A stretch of DNA of 64,000 nt from Sphingobacteriales bacterium. GTDB taxonomy: Bacteria > Bacteroidota > Bacteroidia > Chitinophagales > UBA2359. Location of the stretch: NCBI GenBank assembly GCA_016711295.1, contig JADJTE010000014.1:17037-81036 (forward strand), given 5' to 3'. Shown here one piece after another: positions 49,005 to 58,737 of the stretch. Below the pieces are notes generated by a model. It was not told the origin of the DNA. It searched no databases and was given only the letters and a program-made list of their open reading frames with translations. A program made the position numbers and the translations under genes. Position 1 is the first letter of the stretch. Each line of letters starts with the position of its first letter.

Positions 49005-50585
49005 ATGGAACAGGAGAAAACGCCTAATACGAAAAGCCACCTCAGCCCCAAAAACCAGCCCCTTGTGCAGCGCAAGGGCGGCGGCAGTTTTTGGGGAGGC
49101 AATAAGCAGGGCAACTCATTTTTTGCACCCAAACCACTCGTTGTAAGCCAACAGAAAAGCGAGCCTGAAGCGGACGACTCGGTATTAAGTAATGGTGAAA
49201 ACCAATCTAATCAGCTCAAAAGCATAGCCAACGATGCTTTGCCCAACGATAGTAATACGAGTAATAGTAGTAATACAGGTAACGATAGTAATACAAGTAA
49301 TAACAGTAATACGGATAATACTAATAACACCAATAATACTAATAATATCAACAACAATACCCTCCAAGCCAAATTATTACCCGTATTACAGCGCGTTATT
49401 CAACGCGATACCCCTGCTGTCACAAAATTGAACAAGGACAATATTAGTGCAGCTATGTTTAACGGAACGGTAGTTAGCTCTAAAAAAAGCGGTGATGTGA
49501 GTTTAGAAGATAGCGGCAAAAATGAATTGAGCATCAAATCACCTATAATAGAGATAATTGTAGATGCAGGATTAAAGCCCAATATCGAATTGGATAGCGG
49601 TGTTTCGATAGAAGCGGGTCCTATTCAAACGATGACGGTATCGGACAGGACAGGTATTTATCGGCACGGCGGTAAAGGTGGCGAAATTATGTTTCAACAG
49701 CGCATCGTCAAACCGCTCTCACGCGACGCGGCAAAAAATACCGATGGCGGAGGCTACCCAGCACCACCTTGGTACTACCGCCCACAAAACCCTATTGCAC
49801 AAGCACAAGTAAAGTTGCACGACGAGCCTTGGTTTGCGCTGCCCAAACGCATAGGCAATGCCGTATTGACCGAAATAAAAGGAACCAGCGAATTTGTATC
49901 GTCTATCGCCGTTAGGGTAGTAGGTACAGAAAACTTGGTACATTTGTATAAATTTAAATGGTCGGTACCTTGGGATATGGAAATCGAATCGAAGATAGAT
50001 ATCAATACCTTAGACGAGTATTTCACGGCTTCGGGTAGCAAAGGCATTATTTTTAACGATAAAACTACCGAAACACCCACCGCCCTCAAAGATGCCAAAG
50101 TCGCCAACGAAGTAGAGAATGCTCAATGGATTGTCGTACCAACGATAAGCGCAGCTATGCAATTGCACCACAAACAATTGATATCCAATATAATAGCAGC
50201 CAAAGCAAATGGCGACACAAAAACCGCCGAAAACTGCATAGAAGCCCTGAAAGCCAAAAGCCCCAATTTTCAAGTGACAGTATATGTGAACGAAGCCAAG
50301 AACCCATCAGACGATGTGATAATTACCGCAAGCAGCGGCGGCAAATCGTTCACAACCGAGAAAAAATGGTTAGATGACGATAATATGGGGCGTTTTAGCA
50401 TACCCTTGCTCGATGTGATTGACCCAAGCAAGATGAATAGCGGCACAAGTATCAACTTTGCAATAGAACCCATAGGCAAAAGTACCGATTGGGCTTTCCC
50501 TTGGAGGTCGGCAGGAACGCGCAGTTTTAGAGAATCGGGCGTATTCGCCTTAGATTATGATTACGACGTAGAACTAAAATTATAA
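49005..50585 (+). CDS. Candidate CIS cargo of unknown fold with aromatic leader and Asn-rich linker
   Basis: A 526-residue protein without signal peptide. The leader is VQRKGGGSFWGGNKQGN, then SFFAPKPLVVSQQKSE. A low-complexity Ser/Asn/Thr linker (about residues 80-120) is coded by AGTAATAC-type repeats similar in wording to those in the tape measure gene. The body (130-526) has beta segments (VSLEDSGKNELSIKSPIIEI, MTVSDRTGIYRHGGKGGEIM) and a charged helical part. I do not recognise the fold, and no catalytic motif stands out. It is inserted between the spike and PAAR genes, splitting the baseplate operon. Confidence 0.6.
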   Translation: MEQEKTPNTKSHLSPKNQPLVQRKGGGSFWGGNKQGNSFFAPKPLVVSQQKSEPEADDSVLSNGENQSNQLKSIANDALPNDSNTSNSSNTGNDSNTSNNSNTDNTNNTNNTNNINNNTLQAKLLPVLQRVIQRDTPAVTKLNKDNISAAMFNGTVVSSKKSGDVSLEDSGKNELSIKSPIIEIIVDAGLKPNIELDSGVSIEAGPIQTMTVSDRTGIYRHGGKGGEIMFQQRIVKPLSRDAAKNTDGGGYPAPPWYYRPQNPIAQAQVKLHDEPWFALPKRIGNAVLTEIKGTSEFVSSIAVRVVGTENLVHLYKFKWSVPWDMEIESKIDINTLDEYFTASGSKGIIFNDKTTETPTALKDAKVANEVENAQWIVVPTISAAMQLHHKQLISNIIAAKANGDTKTAENCIEALKAKSPNFQVTVYVNEAKNPSDDVIITASSGGKSFTTEKKWLDDDNMGRFSIPLLDVIDPSKMNSGTSINFAIEPIGKSTDWAFPWRSAGTRSFRESGVFALDYDYDVELKL

Positions 50586-50607
50586 CCACCTTAATATTCA
50601 TCTCACC

Positions 50608-50910
50608 ATGCTACCCGCAGCCCGTATCAACGATATGCACGTTTGCCCAATGGTGACACCCGTACCACCTGGCGCACCCATACCTCACGTAGGTGGGCAA
50701 ATTGTCATGGTGGGGGCAATTAATGTACTCATAGGCGGAATGCCTGCCGCGCGAGTAGGCGATGTCTGTATCTGTGTGTTGCCCGCTGGACCAGTGCCTT
50801 GCGCCCCTATCGTCAAAGGCTCGGCTACGGTATTGATAGGCGGAATGCCTGCCGCTCGTGTGGGCGACACCACCGCCCACGGCGGAAGCATTGTAGTAGG
50901 TTGCCCCTAG
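50608..50910 (+). CDS. PAAR-domain spike tip protein (Afp10-like)
   Basis: A 100-residue protein: MLPAARINDMHVCPMVTP, two copies of LIGGMPAARVGD, and TTAHGGSIVVGCP. These are the defining PAAR repeats, which fold into the sharp zinc-containing cone on the spike; the Cys and His residues (HVCP, AHGG, GCP) are the likely metal ligands. It is bare, with no fused effector domain. It starts 22 bp after the preceding cargo gene and precedes the gp25 gene. Confidence 0.96.
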   Translation: MLPAARINDMHVCPMVTPVPPGAPIPHVGGQIVMVGAINVLIGGMPAARVGDVCICVLPAGPVPCAPIVKGSATVLIGGMPAARVGDTTAHGGSIVVGCP

Positions 50911-50963
50911 TACTCATTGGTGGATAATAATAACTATATTTTTTATTTAATCAATTGCCGATA

Positions 50964-51362
50964 ATGCTCAACCCGAATGACTTTTTAGGACGCGGCTGGA
51001 GTTTTCCGCCCTCGTTTATGCCCACCGACGGCGAAGTAGAAATGGTGAGCGACGAACAAGACATCAAAGAGAGTTTGTTCATTTTGCTCTCAACCAACCC
51101 CGGCGAAAACCTGCTACACCCCGATTATGGCTGCCCCCTGCACCGCTTAGTGTTCGACCCTATGGACGGCAGCTTGCCCGTTGTGATATGCGACATGGTG
51201 CGTACCGCCTTGCTTTACTACGAATCGCGCATTATACCCAAAAATATCGTCGTTAGCCAAAACCCCGACCAAGACGGGCGACTCGATATATTAATAGATT
51301 ATGTCATTGTCAATACCAATACCCGCACTAATATGGTCTATCCATTCTACTTGATACGCTAA
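50964..51362 (+). CDS. CIS baseplate wedge protein of the gp25 family (Afp9-like)
   Basis: 132 residues from the ATG at 50964; a TTG at 50955 is less likely. It has ESLFILLSTNPGENLLHPDY followed by GCPLHRLVFDP, the standard GPW/gp25 pattern, where the EER/E-rich motif region joins neighbouring baseplate subunits. DMVRTALLYYESRI and DILIDYVIVNTNTRTNMVYP complete the fold. It is located between PAAR and the Afp11-like gene; PAAR-gp25 order is reversed relative to Afp9-Afp10. Confidence 0.93.
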   Translation: MLNPNDFLGRGWSFPPSFMPTDGEVEMVSDEQDIKESLFILLSTNPGENLLHPDYGCPLHRLVFDPMDGSLPVVICDMVRTALLYYESRIIPKNIVVSQNPDQDGRLDILIDYVIVNTNTRTNMVYPFYLIR

Positions 51363-51370
51363 TTATAGCC

Positions 51371-54300
51371 ATGAGCGATACTACATATATTACATCAATC
51401 AATAATACTGCTTTGCAAAGCACCGCCTTGTCGCAACTTGCGGCTAAGGTAAGCGTAGTACTGCGAGACGGCACCAGCCAAGAACAACGCCTGCTCGAAG
51501 CACTAAGCCCCAAGTATATATCCGTAGATGAACGAGATTTTAAAGATTTTATCGCCTTTTTTCATCAATTCGCCCCGTATATTCGCTTTTATCACCCCAA
51601 TTTTATAGCCGATAGCGATTGGACTCCGTTTTTTAGCCTGTTCGATGGCTTAGAAAAAGACCATAGCGGCGAAAAATGGAACAGGATACAAAAACAAATC
51701 GAAAATGGAGGCATGGTACAGCCTCATTTGAGCTTGCTCATCACATTTTTACACCTATTTAAGCACGCCCAAAACCACCTTAACACCCTTACCGAGCGGC
51801 ACCTCGATTATTATTACCGCGAAGTATTGCGGTTTATGGGCAAACCCGCCTATCCCGACCGCATACACGTATTGGTCGAATTGGCAAAAAATATCGACCA
51901 GATAATCGTGCCAAAAGATACGTTGCTCGTAGCGGGTAAAGATGCCTCCGATGCCGATATTCACTATGCCGTAGAACGCGAAACCGCCATTAATTGCGCT
52001 CAAATAACACAATTAAAGAGCCTATTTATAGACCGCACTACTAACGGGCATATCTATCGCATCTATGCCATAGCACAAGCCAATTCTGCCGACGGCAAAG
52101 GCGAGCCATTAGCCGAAGAACAAGCGTTTTTGCCTTTTCACCAAGGATTATACACCCAAAACAGCACCGAAGAGAGTGTCGCCCAATTCGAGGCAACAGT
52201 CGGATTTGCGCTATCGTCGCCTGTACTGCGCTTGCAAGAGGGCAAACGCACTATAGCTATCGAAATACAATTCGGGATACAACACCTCAACCCGCAGCAC
52301 CCCGACTACGACGCACAATATGCCGAAATGCAGCGTTTCTGGGCAAATGCCGAACTGTTCAAAAGCAATTTCCGAATTAGCCTGTCGACCGATACGGGTT
52401 GGTTCAATAAGCCGATAGACGATATAGCACTATTGCCCGACGAAGGCTTGCTGACCCTATACACGTATCTATCGCCCAAAGACCCTCCCGTTGTGCCGTA
52501 CCTACGCGAAACAATGGGTGGAGATTTTCCCGAAGGCGAACCCGTCCTAAAAATGCAAGGCACACCGCAGCTCAATGCCGCCTTTTACGAATTGTTTGCC
52601 GCCTATCCCATACAACGAATCAGTATCGCCGTAGCTGCCGACCGCACAGGCAGCCTATACATACAAAGCGATTTGTCGCCCGTAGAAATGGGCAAATCTT
52701 TTGAGCCGTTTGGCGTACAGCCTCGCCAGAATGCCGCTTTTTATGTGAGCAGCCCCGAAGCATTTGTCAAGCAAGTAGGGGCATTGTCGCTTGATTTTAC
52801 TTGGAAAAATTTGCCCGACCACTTTGCCGATTATTACGACGAATACCCTACGCTGCGCAACCAACCCTTTGAGGTAGCTTTGTCGTTTTTGCACGAACAG
52901 CAATGGCTACCATTAGTAGACGAACAAGGCAATGCCCTGCGGTACCGCTTGTTTGTGCAGCCCAACGGCGAGCAGATAACGACTAACCAACTGCGCTTAT
53001 CGCTGCGAAATGTGCCAATACCCCTTCTGCCCGAATCAGAACCTGTAAGTGCTTCTTTAAACAATAATACACAACGCGGCTATCTCCGAATAGCCCTTGT
53101 ATCGCCTGCTGATGCCTTTGGACATGCCATTTATGCCAATCTATATACCGACAAGCTAACCGATAAACTATTCAAAAAAAGTGCACAAATGCTTAGTATG
53201 GCAACGGCACTGCCACCGCCAAGCAGCGATAAAAATGCCGCTAAAAATAACCCCGAAGCCGATAAAAATCAGGCTTTGCAGCAACTGAGTGCGACTGCTG
53301 ACGAGGTAAAATTGCCCAATCCGCCCTATTCGCCTACTATTGAGCAGTTAAGCCTTAGTTATACGGCTACCCAAACCATACGCTTTGATAAACCTGAATT
53401 GAACCACCCGAAGGACTTGTTTTTTCACTTGTGCCCCTTCGGACAAAGCCCCGTAGCTGCCACCCAAGGCGCGTACCTGATGCCCAACTACGAAGGGCAA
53501 GGACAATTGTATATCGGTATCGAAGGGTTGCGCGTGCCCCAAAACCTAAGTTTGCTGTTTCAGTTAGCCGAAGGTAGCGGCAATCCCGATTTGGCATTGC
53601 CCACTATACAATGGCATTACCTGAACGGCAAGCAGTGGCTGCCCTTTGACCGAAGCGATATATTGACCGATACAACCAACAACCTGATGAATACGGGTAT
53701 GATGGTATTTAAAATACCCGCCGAAGCCAGTAGTAACAACCCAATGATGCCCCAAAATTGCCATTGGTTGCGTCTAAGCGTATCTGACCACATATTGGCA
53801 CTAAATCAAATCATAGCTATACGCGCTCAAGCCATAAGTGCTGTATTTATAGACCGCCAAAACGACCCTAAACGCCTAAGCCAGCCCTTGGCTCCGAATA
53901 GTATTAGCGGATTGGCGATAAGCGACCCACGCATCAAGGAATTGATACAGCCTTATAGCTCTTTCGATGGCAAAATGGCAGAACAAGGCAACGGATTATA
54001 TACCCGCGTGAGCGAACGCCTACGCCACAAAAAACGCGCTATCAGTATTTGGGATTATGAACGTTTGGTATTGGCGCGGTTCAATGCTATTTATAAAGTG
54101 AAATGCCTGCCGCATACGAGCCACAAATCGGATTTCGCGCCCGGCTGCGTAACGCTTATCACCATTCCGAACCTGCGCAATAAAAACGCCGTCAATCGGC
54201 TACAACCCAAAACACCCCTCAATCTGCTGAAAGACATCAAAGACTATATCGAGCAATTCACATCGCCTTTTGTGCGCTTAGAAGTGCAAAATCCCGTGTA

Positions 54301-54718
54301 CGAAGAGATATTGGTGGCTTTTGATGTGGGCTTTCACAGCGGCTACGACCTCGGATTATATGTAGAACGCCTCAATGAAGCTATCAAACAATATCTGTCG
54401 CCCTGGGCGTATGAGAATAGCCACGATATCATATTTGGGGGCAGAATCCACAAATCGTCCATCATCAATTTTATAGAAGAAAAAGAATACGTCGATTATG
54501 TCAATAATTTTGTACTTTATCATAAATACCGCGAAGGCAACGATATGTGCGAAATAGCGACCGACGAAGCCGAGGCGCGTACTGCCCGCTCTATTTTAGT
54601 ATCGGTAGAGCAACACCGCATCAATCCGCATAAACAAGGCGAACTAACCTATGCTATACCCGAAGGCATTGGACACATGCTCATCGAAATCAATTTTGAA
54701 GTCGAGGACGACGAATAA
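51371..54718 (+). CDS. Large CIS baseplate protein, baseplate-J-like (Afp11-like)
   Basis: A 1115-residue protein. The N-terminal ~130 residues (FIAFFHQFAPYIRFYHPNF ... HLDYYYREVL) and the segment with FMGKPAYPDRIHVLVELAKN are typical of Bacteroidota Afp11-like wedge proteins. The C-terminal ~230 residues show baseplate-J features (ISIWDYERLVLARFNAIYKV, PGCVTLITIPNLRNKNAVNR, IDKSSIINFI-like IHKSSIINFIEEKEYVDYV). It starts 8 bp after the gp25 gene. The middle is long and poorly conserved. It should build the outer wedges that connect the hub to fibres. Confidence 0.88.
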   Translation: MSDTTYITSINNTALQSTALSQLAAKVSVVLRDGTSQEQRLLEALSPKYISVDERDFKDFIAFFHQFAPYIRFYHPNFIADSDWTPFFSLFDGLEKDHSGEKWNRIQKQIENGGMVQPHLSLLITFLHLFKHAQNHLNTLTERHLDYYYREVLRFMGKPAYPDRIHVLVELAKNIDQIIVPKDTLLVAGKDASDADIHYAVERETAINCAQITQLKSLFIDRTTNGHIYRIYAIAQANSADGKGEPLAEEQAFLPFHQGLYTQNSTEESVAQFEATVGFALSSPVLRLQEGKRTIAIEIQFGIQHLNPQHPDYDAQYAEMQRFWANAELFKSNFRISLSTDTGWFNKPIDDIALLPDEGLLTLYTYLSPKDPPVVPYLRETMGGDFPEGEPVLKMQGTPQLNAAFYELFAAYPIQRISIAVAADRTGSLYIQSDLSPVEMGKSFEPFGVQPRQNAAFYVSSPEAFVKQVGALSLDFTWKNLPDHFADYYDEYPTLRNQPFEVALSFLHEQQWLPLVDEQGNALRYRLFVQPNGEQITTNQLRLSLRNVPIPLLPESEPVSASLNNNTQRGYLRIALVSPADAFGHAIYANLYTDKLTDKLFKKSAQMLSMATALPPPSSDKNAAKNNPEADKNQALQQLSATADEVKLPNPPYSPTIEQLSLSYTATQTIRFDKPELNHPKDLFFHLCPFGQSPVAATQGAYLMPNYEGQGQLYIGIEGLRVPQNLSLLFQLAEGSGNPDLALPTIQWHYLNGKQWLPFDRSDILTDTTNNLMNTGMMVFKIPAEASSNNPMMPQNCHWLRLSVSDHILALNQIIAIRAQAISAVFIDRQNDPKRLSQPLAPNSISGLAISDPRIKELIQPYSSFDGKMAEQGNGLYTRVSERLRHKKRAISIWDYERLVLARFNAIYKVKCLPHTSHKSDFAPGCVTLITIPNLRNKNAVNRLQPKTPLNLLKDIKDYIEQFTSPFVRLEVQNPVYEEILVAFDVGFHSGYDLGLYVERLNEAIKQYLSPWAYENSHDIIFGGRIHKSSIINFIEEKEYVDYVNNFVLYHKYREGNDMCEIATDEAEARTARSILVSVEQHRINPHKQGELTYAIPEGIGHMLIEINFEVEDDE

Positions 54719-54813
54719 AATGAAACCAATATTCTGCACGAGTATAATTGAAGCCTAACCTATTTATATCACCATATCATTCATCTGATAGCCCAATAGC
54801 TAAAATCAATACA

Positions 54814-55608
54814 ATGGCACGCAAAACATCTATAGACCAGCTCAAAACGTATTTCAAAACGGGCAGCAAGCCCACCGAAGGGCAATTTGTCGAATTGATA
54901 GACAGTTGTTACAACGCTCCGAAGTTGTCGTTTGATGCTAAGACCCAACAACTGAGCATCTCAACCACCGCAGGCGACTCGGACAGTATCGCCGACCTCA
55001 AAGGCATCGCGCCTTATAGCACGCGCTCGTGGGTGCACGGGCATTCGCTGTGCTTAGACGAGGGTAGCTCTATCAAGGCGATGATGAAAAAAGGTTGGGG
55101 CACCGAGGTAGTAGGCGAAATCATATTGCGCGAAAAATCGGAGAAAGTGGGCAAAGACCAAGTACTTATCTTGGACGGCAGCACTATCAACACCTACCAT
55201 TTTGCTATACCTACGCCTCTGATGAGCGGTAGCGTAAAAATCAAAAACGTGCTGCTCGATATAGAACTATATAGCAACGCATCGGAAGAGATAGTAGGCG
55301 ATAGCAAAGACAAGGTAAGTATCTTGTCGGGCGCGAAAGTGAAAGAAATATTGGTCTATAATGGCAAAAATACCTTAGCCGATTTTAGCTCATTAGCCTC
55401 TAATACCGACCTACGCACCTTATCAGTTCCCGATATGCCGCCCGTCACACGCGCCGTAGGGCTGAGTATAGGCGTAGAATACTATTTTCAGGTCTATTCC
55501 AAAATATTGATTCGCAGCGAACAAGTGACCGAGCTAAAAGGCAAAATGGACGACCGATATACTCGCTCGCGTTTTTATGCCGTAGGCTGCGAATTTATTG
55601 TGGGGTAA
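54814..55608 (+). CDS. Fibre-like protein at the end of the baseplate operon
   Basis: 264 residues from the ATG at 54814; a TTG at 54748 is in frame but less likely. It starts MARKTSIDQLKTYFKTG and continues KPTEGQFVELIDSCY, a short module I recall at the start of many Bacteroidota phage- and CIS-type tail-fibre or structural proteins. The remaining ~220 residues are beta-rich with no family that I recognise (GWGTEVVGEIILREK, FAIPTPLMSGSVKIKNVLLD). Position after the Afp11-like gene suits a short fibre (Afp13 place), but it lacks the collagen- or adenovirus-like repeats of Afp13. Confidence 0.55.
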   Translation: MARKTSIDQLKTYFKTGSKPTEGQFVELIDSCYNAPKLSFDAKTQQLSISTTAGDSDSIADLKGIAPYSTRSWVHGHSLCLDEGSSIKAMMKKGWGTEVVGEIILREKSEKVGKDQVLILDGSTINTYHFAIPTPLMSGSVKIKNVLLDIELYSNASEEIVGDSKDKVSILSGAKVKEILVYNGKNTLADFSSLASNTDLRTLSVPDMPPVTRAVGLSIGVEYYFQVYSKILIRSEQVTELKGKMDDRYTRSRFYAVGCEFIVG

Positions 55609-56130
55609 AAATAATGGTAACTATTTAGGGTATAGGGTTTTGGGTATGGGGTAATGAGCAATACTTATCTAATAATGCCTGACATCGCTGCATATTCGAT
55701 TAGTTCCCACTACAAGGCTAAATAGTTACAAATAATGATAATGGGTCAAATGCGTTGAAATGGCTTGATGCGCCTAAGCAAATGGCGTAGATTTATAATA
55801 ATACCGTTCAAGGTGCAATTTCTCCATTTTCCAAATTAAGGCTAAATATTCGATATTCTACTGGTCTGATTTTTTAATTTTGAGATATCACCCCTACGGG
55901 GCTTTTGTTGCTATACCGTCTTTATTTTCTATTAGAATGTCGCCCCTACGGGGCTTAAAAACGGTATTCCTATTAGTGGTTTCTAATTTTGAGTAAAAAA
56001 TTCACGCGAACCTCTTGCTTGCGCCCTTGCTACAAAGCAGCATTTACCAAAATTTGTTCCCTAAATTTAAAAATCGCACTACTACTTTCGCAAGAAGTAT
56101 ATTTAACAGCATGAATCAACCAAAGAAAAA
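55609..56130. other. AT-rich spacer with two short palindromic repeats
   Basis: 522 bp without a convincing gene. It contains two copies of a hairpin-forming CCCCTACGGGGC(T), at 55891-55902 and 55943-55954, about 52 bp apart, each a 4-bp stem with a 3-base loop inside wider similarity (CCCCTACGGGGCTT). Such elements are often dispersed in Bacteroidota intergenic DNA; a half-site (GTAGGGGCGAAATAACC) is seen at about 30147. It separates the CIS operon from the ABC transporter genes. Confidence 0.6.
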
Positions 56131-56973
56131 ATGTCCAGCCTATTCCACCTCAAAAACCTATCCTGCGCCTACCGCCGCGCTGATGGAAGCACCACCCCGC
56201 CCGTTTTGACGGTCGAGCAATTGGAACTACCCATCGGCAAAATGGTCGTTTTGTTGGGCAAGTCGGGTGCGGGAAAAAGCACCATACTCGAAACGCTGGG
56301 CTTGATGAACAATACCCTAAGCCCTGAGTCAGAGCTATTATTTAGTCCCAACGATAAAGAACAATATCGGTTCGAGAAAATTTGGGCAAACCCACAAATA
56401 GCCGACATTCGCAAGCGGCATTTCAGCTTCATTTTTCAGAACACCAACCTAATGCCCAATTTTACGGTCTATGAAAATATATGCCTAACCCAGATGATAC
56501 AGGGCACGTCCTACAAAGACGCACTGCAAAAAGCCCGCGAAACGATGCGCCGCATAGGTTTGCAAGAAATAGACGAACACAAAAAACCCCACGAACTATC
56601 GGGCGGACAACGCCAGCGGGTGGCATTCGTGCGGGCTATTACGCCTAATTTCAGCGTCTTGTTTGGCGACGAACCGACAGGCAATTTGGACGAAATCAAT
56701 TCGCGCGAATTGATGACCATGCTGCGCGACAATATCCAACAACACGGACGCACGGCTATCATCGTGACGCATAATATAGATTTAGCCCTCGAATTTGGCG
56801 ACCAAATTATTATTCTGACCAAAGACAACGAAGAAAAATGCGGACAAATAGACCCAGAAAATATCTTTTATCGACCGACAAACCCCAACGCCAATGCCGC
56901 CGCATGGCACACCCGACAAGCACAATATAATAATGTGCAAATGCGCCCCGTCATTGAGCAATTGATACATTAA
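56131..56973 (+). CDS. ABC transporter ATP-binding protein (LolD/MacB type)
   Basis: A 280-residue ATPase with Walker A GKSGAGKST (about residues 48-56), Q-loop (FIFQNTNLMPNFTVYEN), signature LSGGQRQRV (about 155), Walker B VLFGDEPTGNLDE and switch His (IIVTHNID). The GEPTGNLD-like motif (here DEPTGNLDE) and length place it in the LolD/MacB/FtsE branch. The permease gene follows 40 bp later. Substrate is not visible; candidates are lipoproteins for the outer membrane, an antibiotic or a secreted peptide. Confidence 0.93.
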   Translation: MSSLFHLKNLSCAYRRADGSTTPPVLTVEQLELPIGKMVVLLGKSGAGKSTILETLGLMNNTLSPESELLFSPNDKEQYRFEKIWANPQIADIRKRHFSFIFQNTNLMPNFTVYENICLTQMIQGTSYKDALQKARETMRRIGLQEIDEHKKPHELSGGQRQRVAFVRAITPNFSVLFGDEPTGNLDEINSRELMTMLRDNIQQHGRTAIIVTHNIDLALEFGDQIIILTKDNEEKCGQIDPENIFYRPTNPNANAAAWHTRQAQYNNVQMRPVIEQLIH

Positions 56974-57013
56974 AGCCCCGCGCATATTGTATCGCACAGT
57001 TACCTAACCTATA

Positions 57014-58632
57014 ATGAGCACCCATAGCGATTTCAAACGCCTTTTTCACCACCGCGAGAGCCGCGAATTGCTGGGCGAAAGCTACCGCAATTTGTGGATA
57101 CTCATCGGCATACTTACCCTGACGTTTTTTGCCATCGGTTTTGCATCGGGGAGCCTATCGTATTTAGACCAAAAAATGAACAACCCATTCATTCGTTGGG
57201 TGACGTTACCCATACCTGCCACCGATGCCGCACAGACCGAACGTTTTAAGACCGAACTCAACGCACCCAACCTAAAACAAGAATACCTTTACGATACAAT
57301 ATCGAGTTTTAGCAACTATTTTTTACCATCCAATACAAAAACGGACAGCGAAAAGACCTCGTGCGCGGGCGAACCATCGAAGTAGGCGACCGATTGATGG
57401 GCGAAATCCTAAGCGCGAAAAATGGTATGGTGGGGCAAACATGGTCGGACAAACAGGATATAGGATTGATTGTAACCCGCGAATTTCTGCGCGAATTTGG
57501 CTACTTAGAAACCGACCCCATCGTACTGATGGATATAACCGATACGCGCCAAGACGAAGACGGAAATGATATTATAAAAGACAACCGCCCCGTACCAATT
57601 CCCATACGCGCCGTAGTCAATTCGCTGCCTGGGTCGAGCCGCGTGGCATTTACGCCTTATTTCCTGAGCCAACGCCGCCGCCCCGACGGCACAGGCAATT
57701 CGTTCAACCCCATGAACCACGATGCCGACATCAATCGCCGACAACTCATTTATTATCTCCATAGCGACGACGAGCAACAGCAACAAAAATTTGAATCTGC
57801 TTTAGAAAGTTTCATCCAAAAAAATCCCCTCACCCAACGCTACGAAGCGCACCTGTTCGATACTGATAACGATTATACCAATATAGGCAGAAATTACCAC
57901 CTCAATTTTGACGAAGAACCCGACTCTATCGGCATTTTAGATGCTATCAATCAACAATTACAAGCATCGCCCGAAATGAGTGCTTTCCAAAACGCAGCTA
58001 ATAAGCCATTTACATACATTAGATACTATGAGTATGATTTGCGAAACTTTGACGGCGAACTGCGCTCCGACTACTTGTCTATCATGCTCAAAGAAGCTGG
58101 TTTGGGAAAAATTCGCGATTTGCGTGCCTATATTTTCAGAGAATATGACCTCGAAATCGATATATCAAAGGTAGAAGCATTAGAAAATTATAACTTTGTA
58201 TCGCGCCTGACCTACATATTATCTACTGTACTCATCATTTTTAGCGTCCTTAGCATCTGTTTGTTTGTGTCCAATTTGCTACATGCACATTTAGACAAAA
58301 TAAAAATGAACCTCGGTACGTTTAAAGCATTCGGGTTAGACAACCAAACCTTGCAAAACATCTATTGGCGCATGATTGTCGGTATTTTGGGCAAAGCCTT
58401 GTTAGTAGCTTTTGTAGGGTCGGCAGTACTGGGCTATTTGGGAGTAGGGCGCATCGTTTTATGGATTCTGGGCGGGAAATTGGAGAATAATGAGCGATAT
58501 TTTCAACCTTTTGGCGTGGCTACGGTCATAGCTGTTGTAGTAATCGTATTGACGACTTATGTCGTTGTGCGCCGCACCAGCCAAAAAACCTTGCAAAAGA
58601 CACCTGGCGACCTCATCTACGACCGCGATTGA
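57014..58632 (+). CDS. ABC transporter permease (FtsX/LolC/MacB type, one apparent frameshift)
   Basis: The first frame (57014-57385) holds an N-terminal membrane helix (LWILIGILTLTFFAIGFASG), and the second (57361-58632) the long periplasmic domain plus three C-terminal helices (LTYILSTVLIIFSVLSICLF; LVAFVGSAVLGYLGVGR; VATVIAVVVIVLTTYVVV). Adding one T to the T6 run at 57319-57324 joins them (SNYFFTIQYKNGQRKDLVRG) into about 539 residues with the four-helix topology of MacB/LolC permeases. The FGLDNQTLQNIYW segment is the typical coupling helix. It forms an operon with the ATPase before it. Confidence 0.85.
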
Positions 58633-58737
58633 CGTTTTGGCTTTGCTTTTAGTTCGCCAATAGAACAAACTGCTGCGAGGTAAGTCAATTCGGATATTCA
58701 TTCTTTCCTAACAATCCCAATGTTTAGTTTTCTTACC

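Noticed and set aside
1..55608. Interpretation of the locus as a canonical type VI secretion system
   Set aside because: No TssJ/L/M, TssB/C pair or two-module ClpV was found, while Pvc16, DUF5908, LysM hub, CIS tape measure and DUF4157 genes mark the eCIS lineage. Only the VWA proteins resemble a T6SS part.
55891..55954. Twin CCCCTACGGGGC hairpins as terminators
   Set aside because: Stems are only 4 bp and no T run follows directly; they look like dispersed intergenic repeats.
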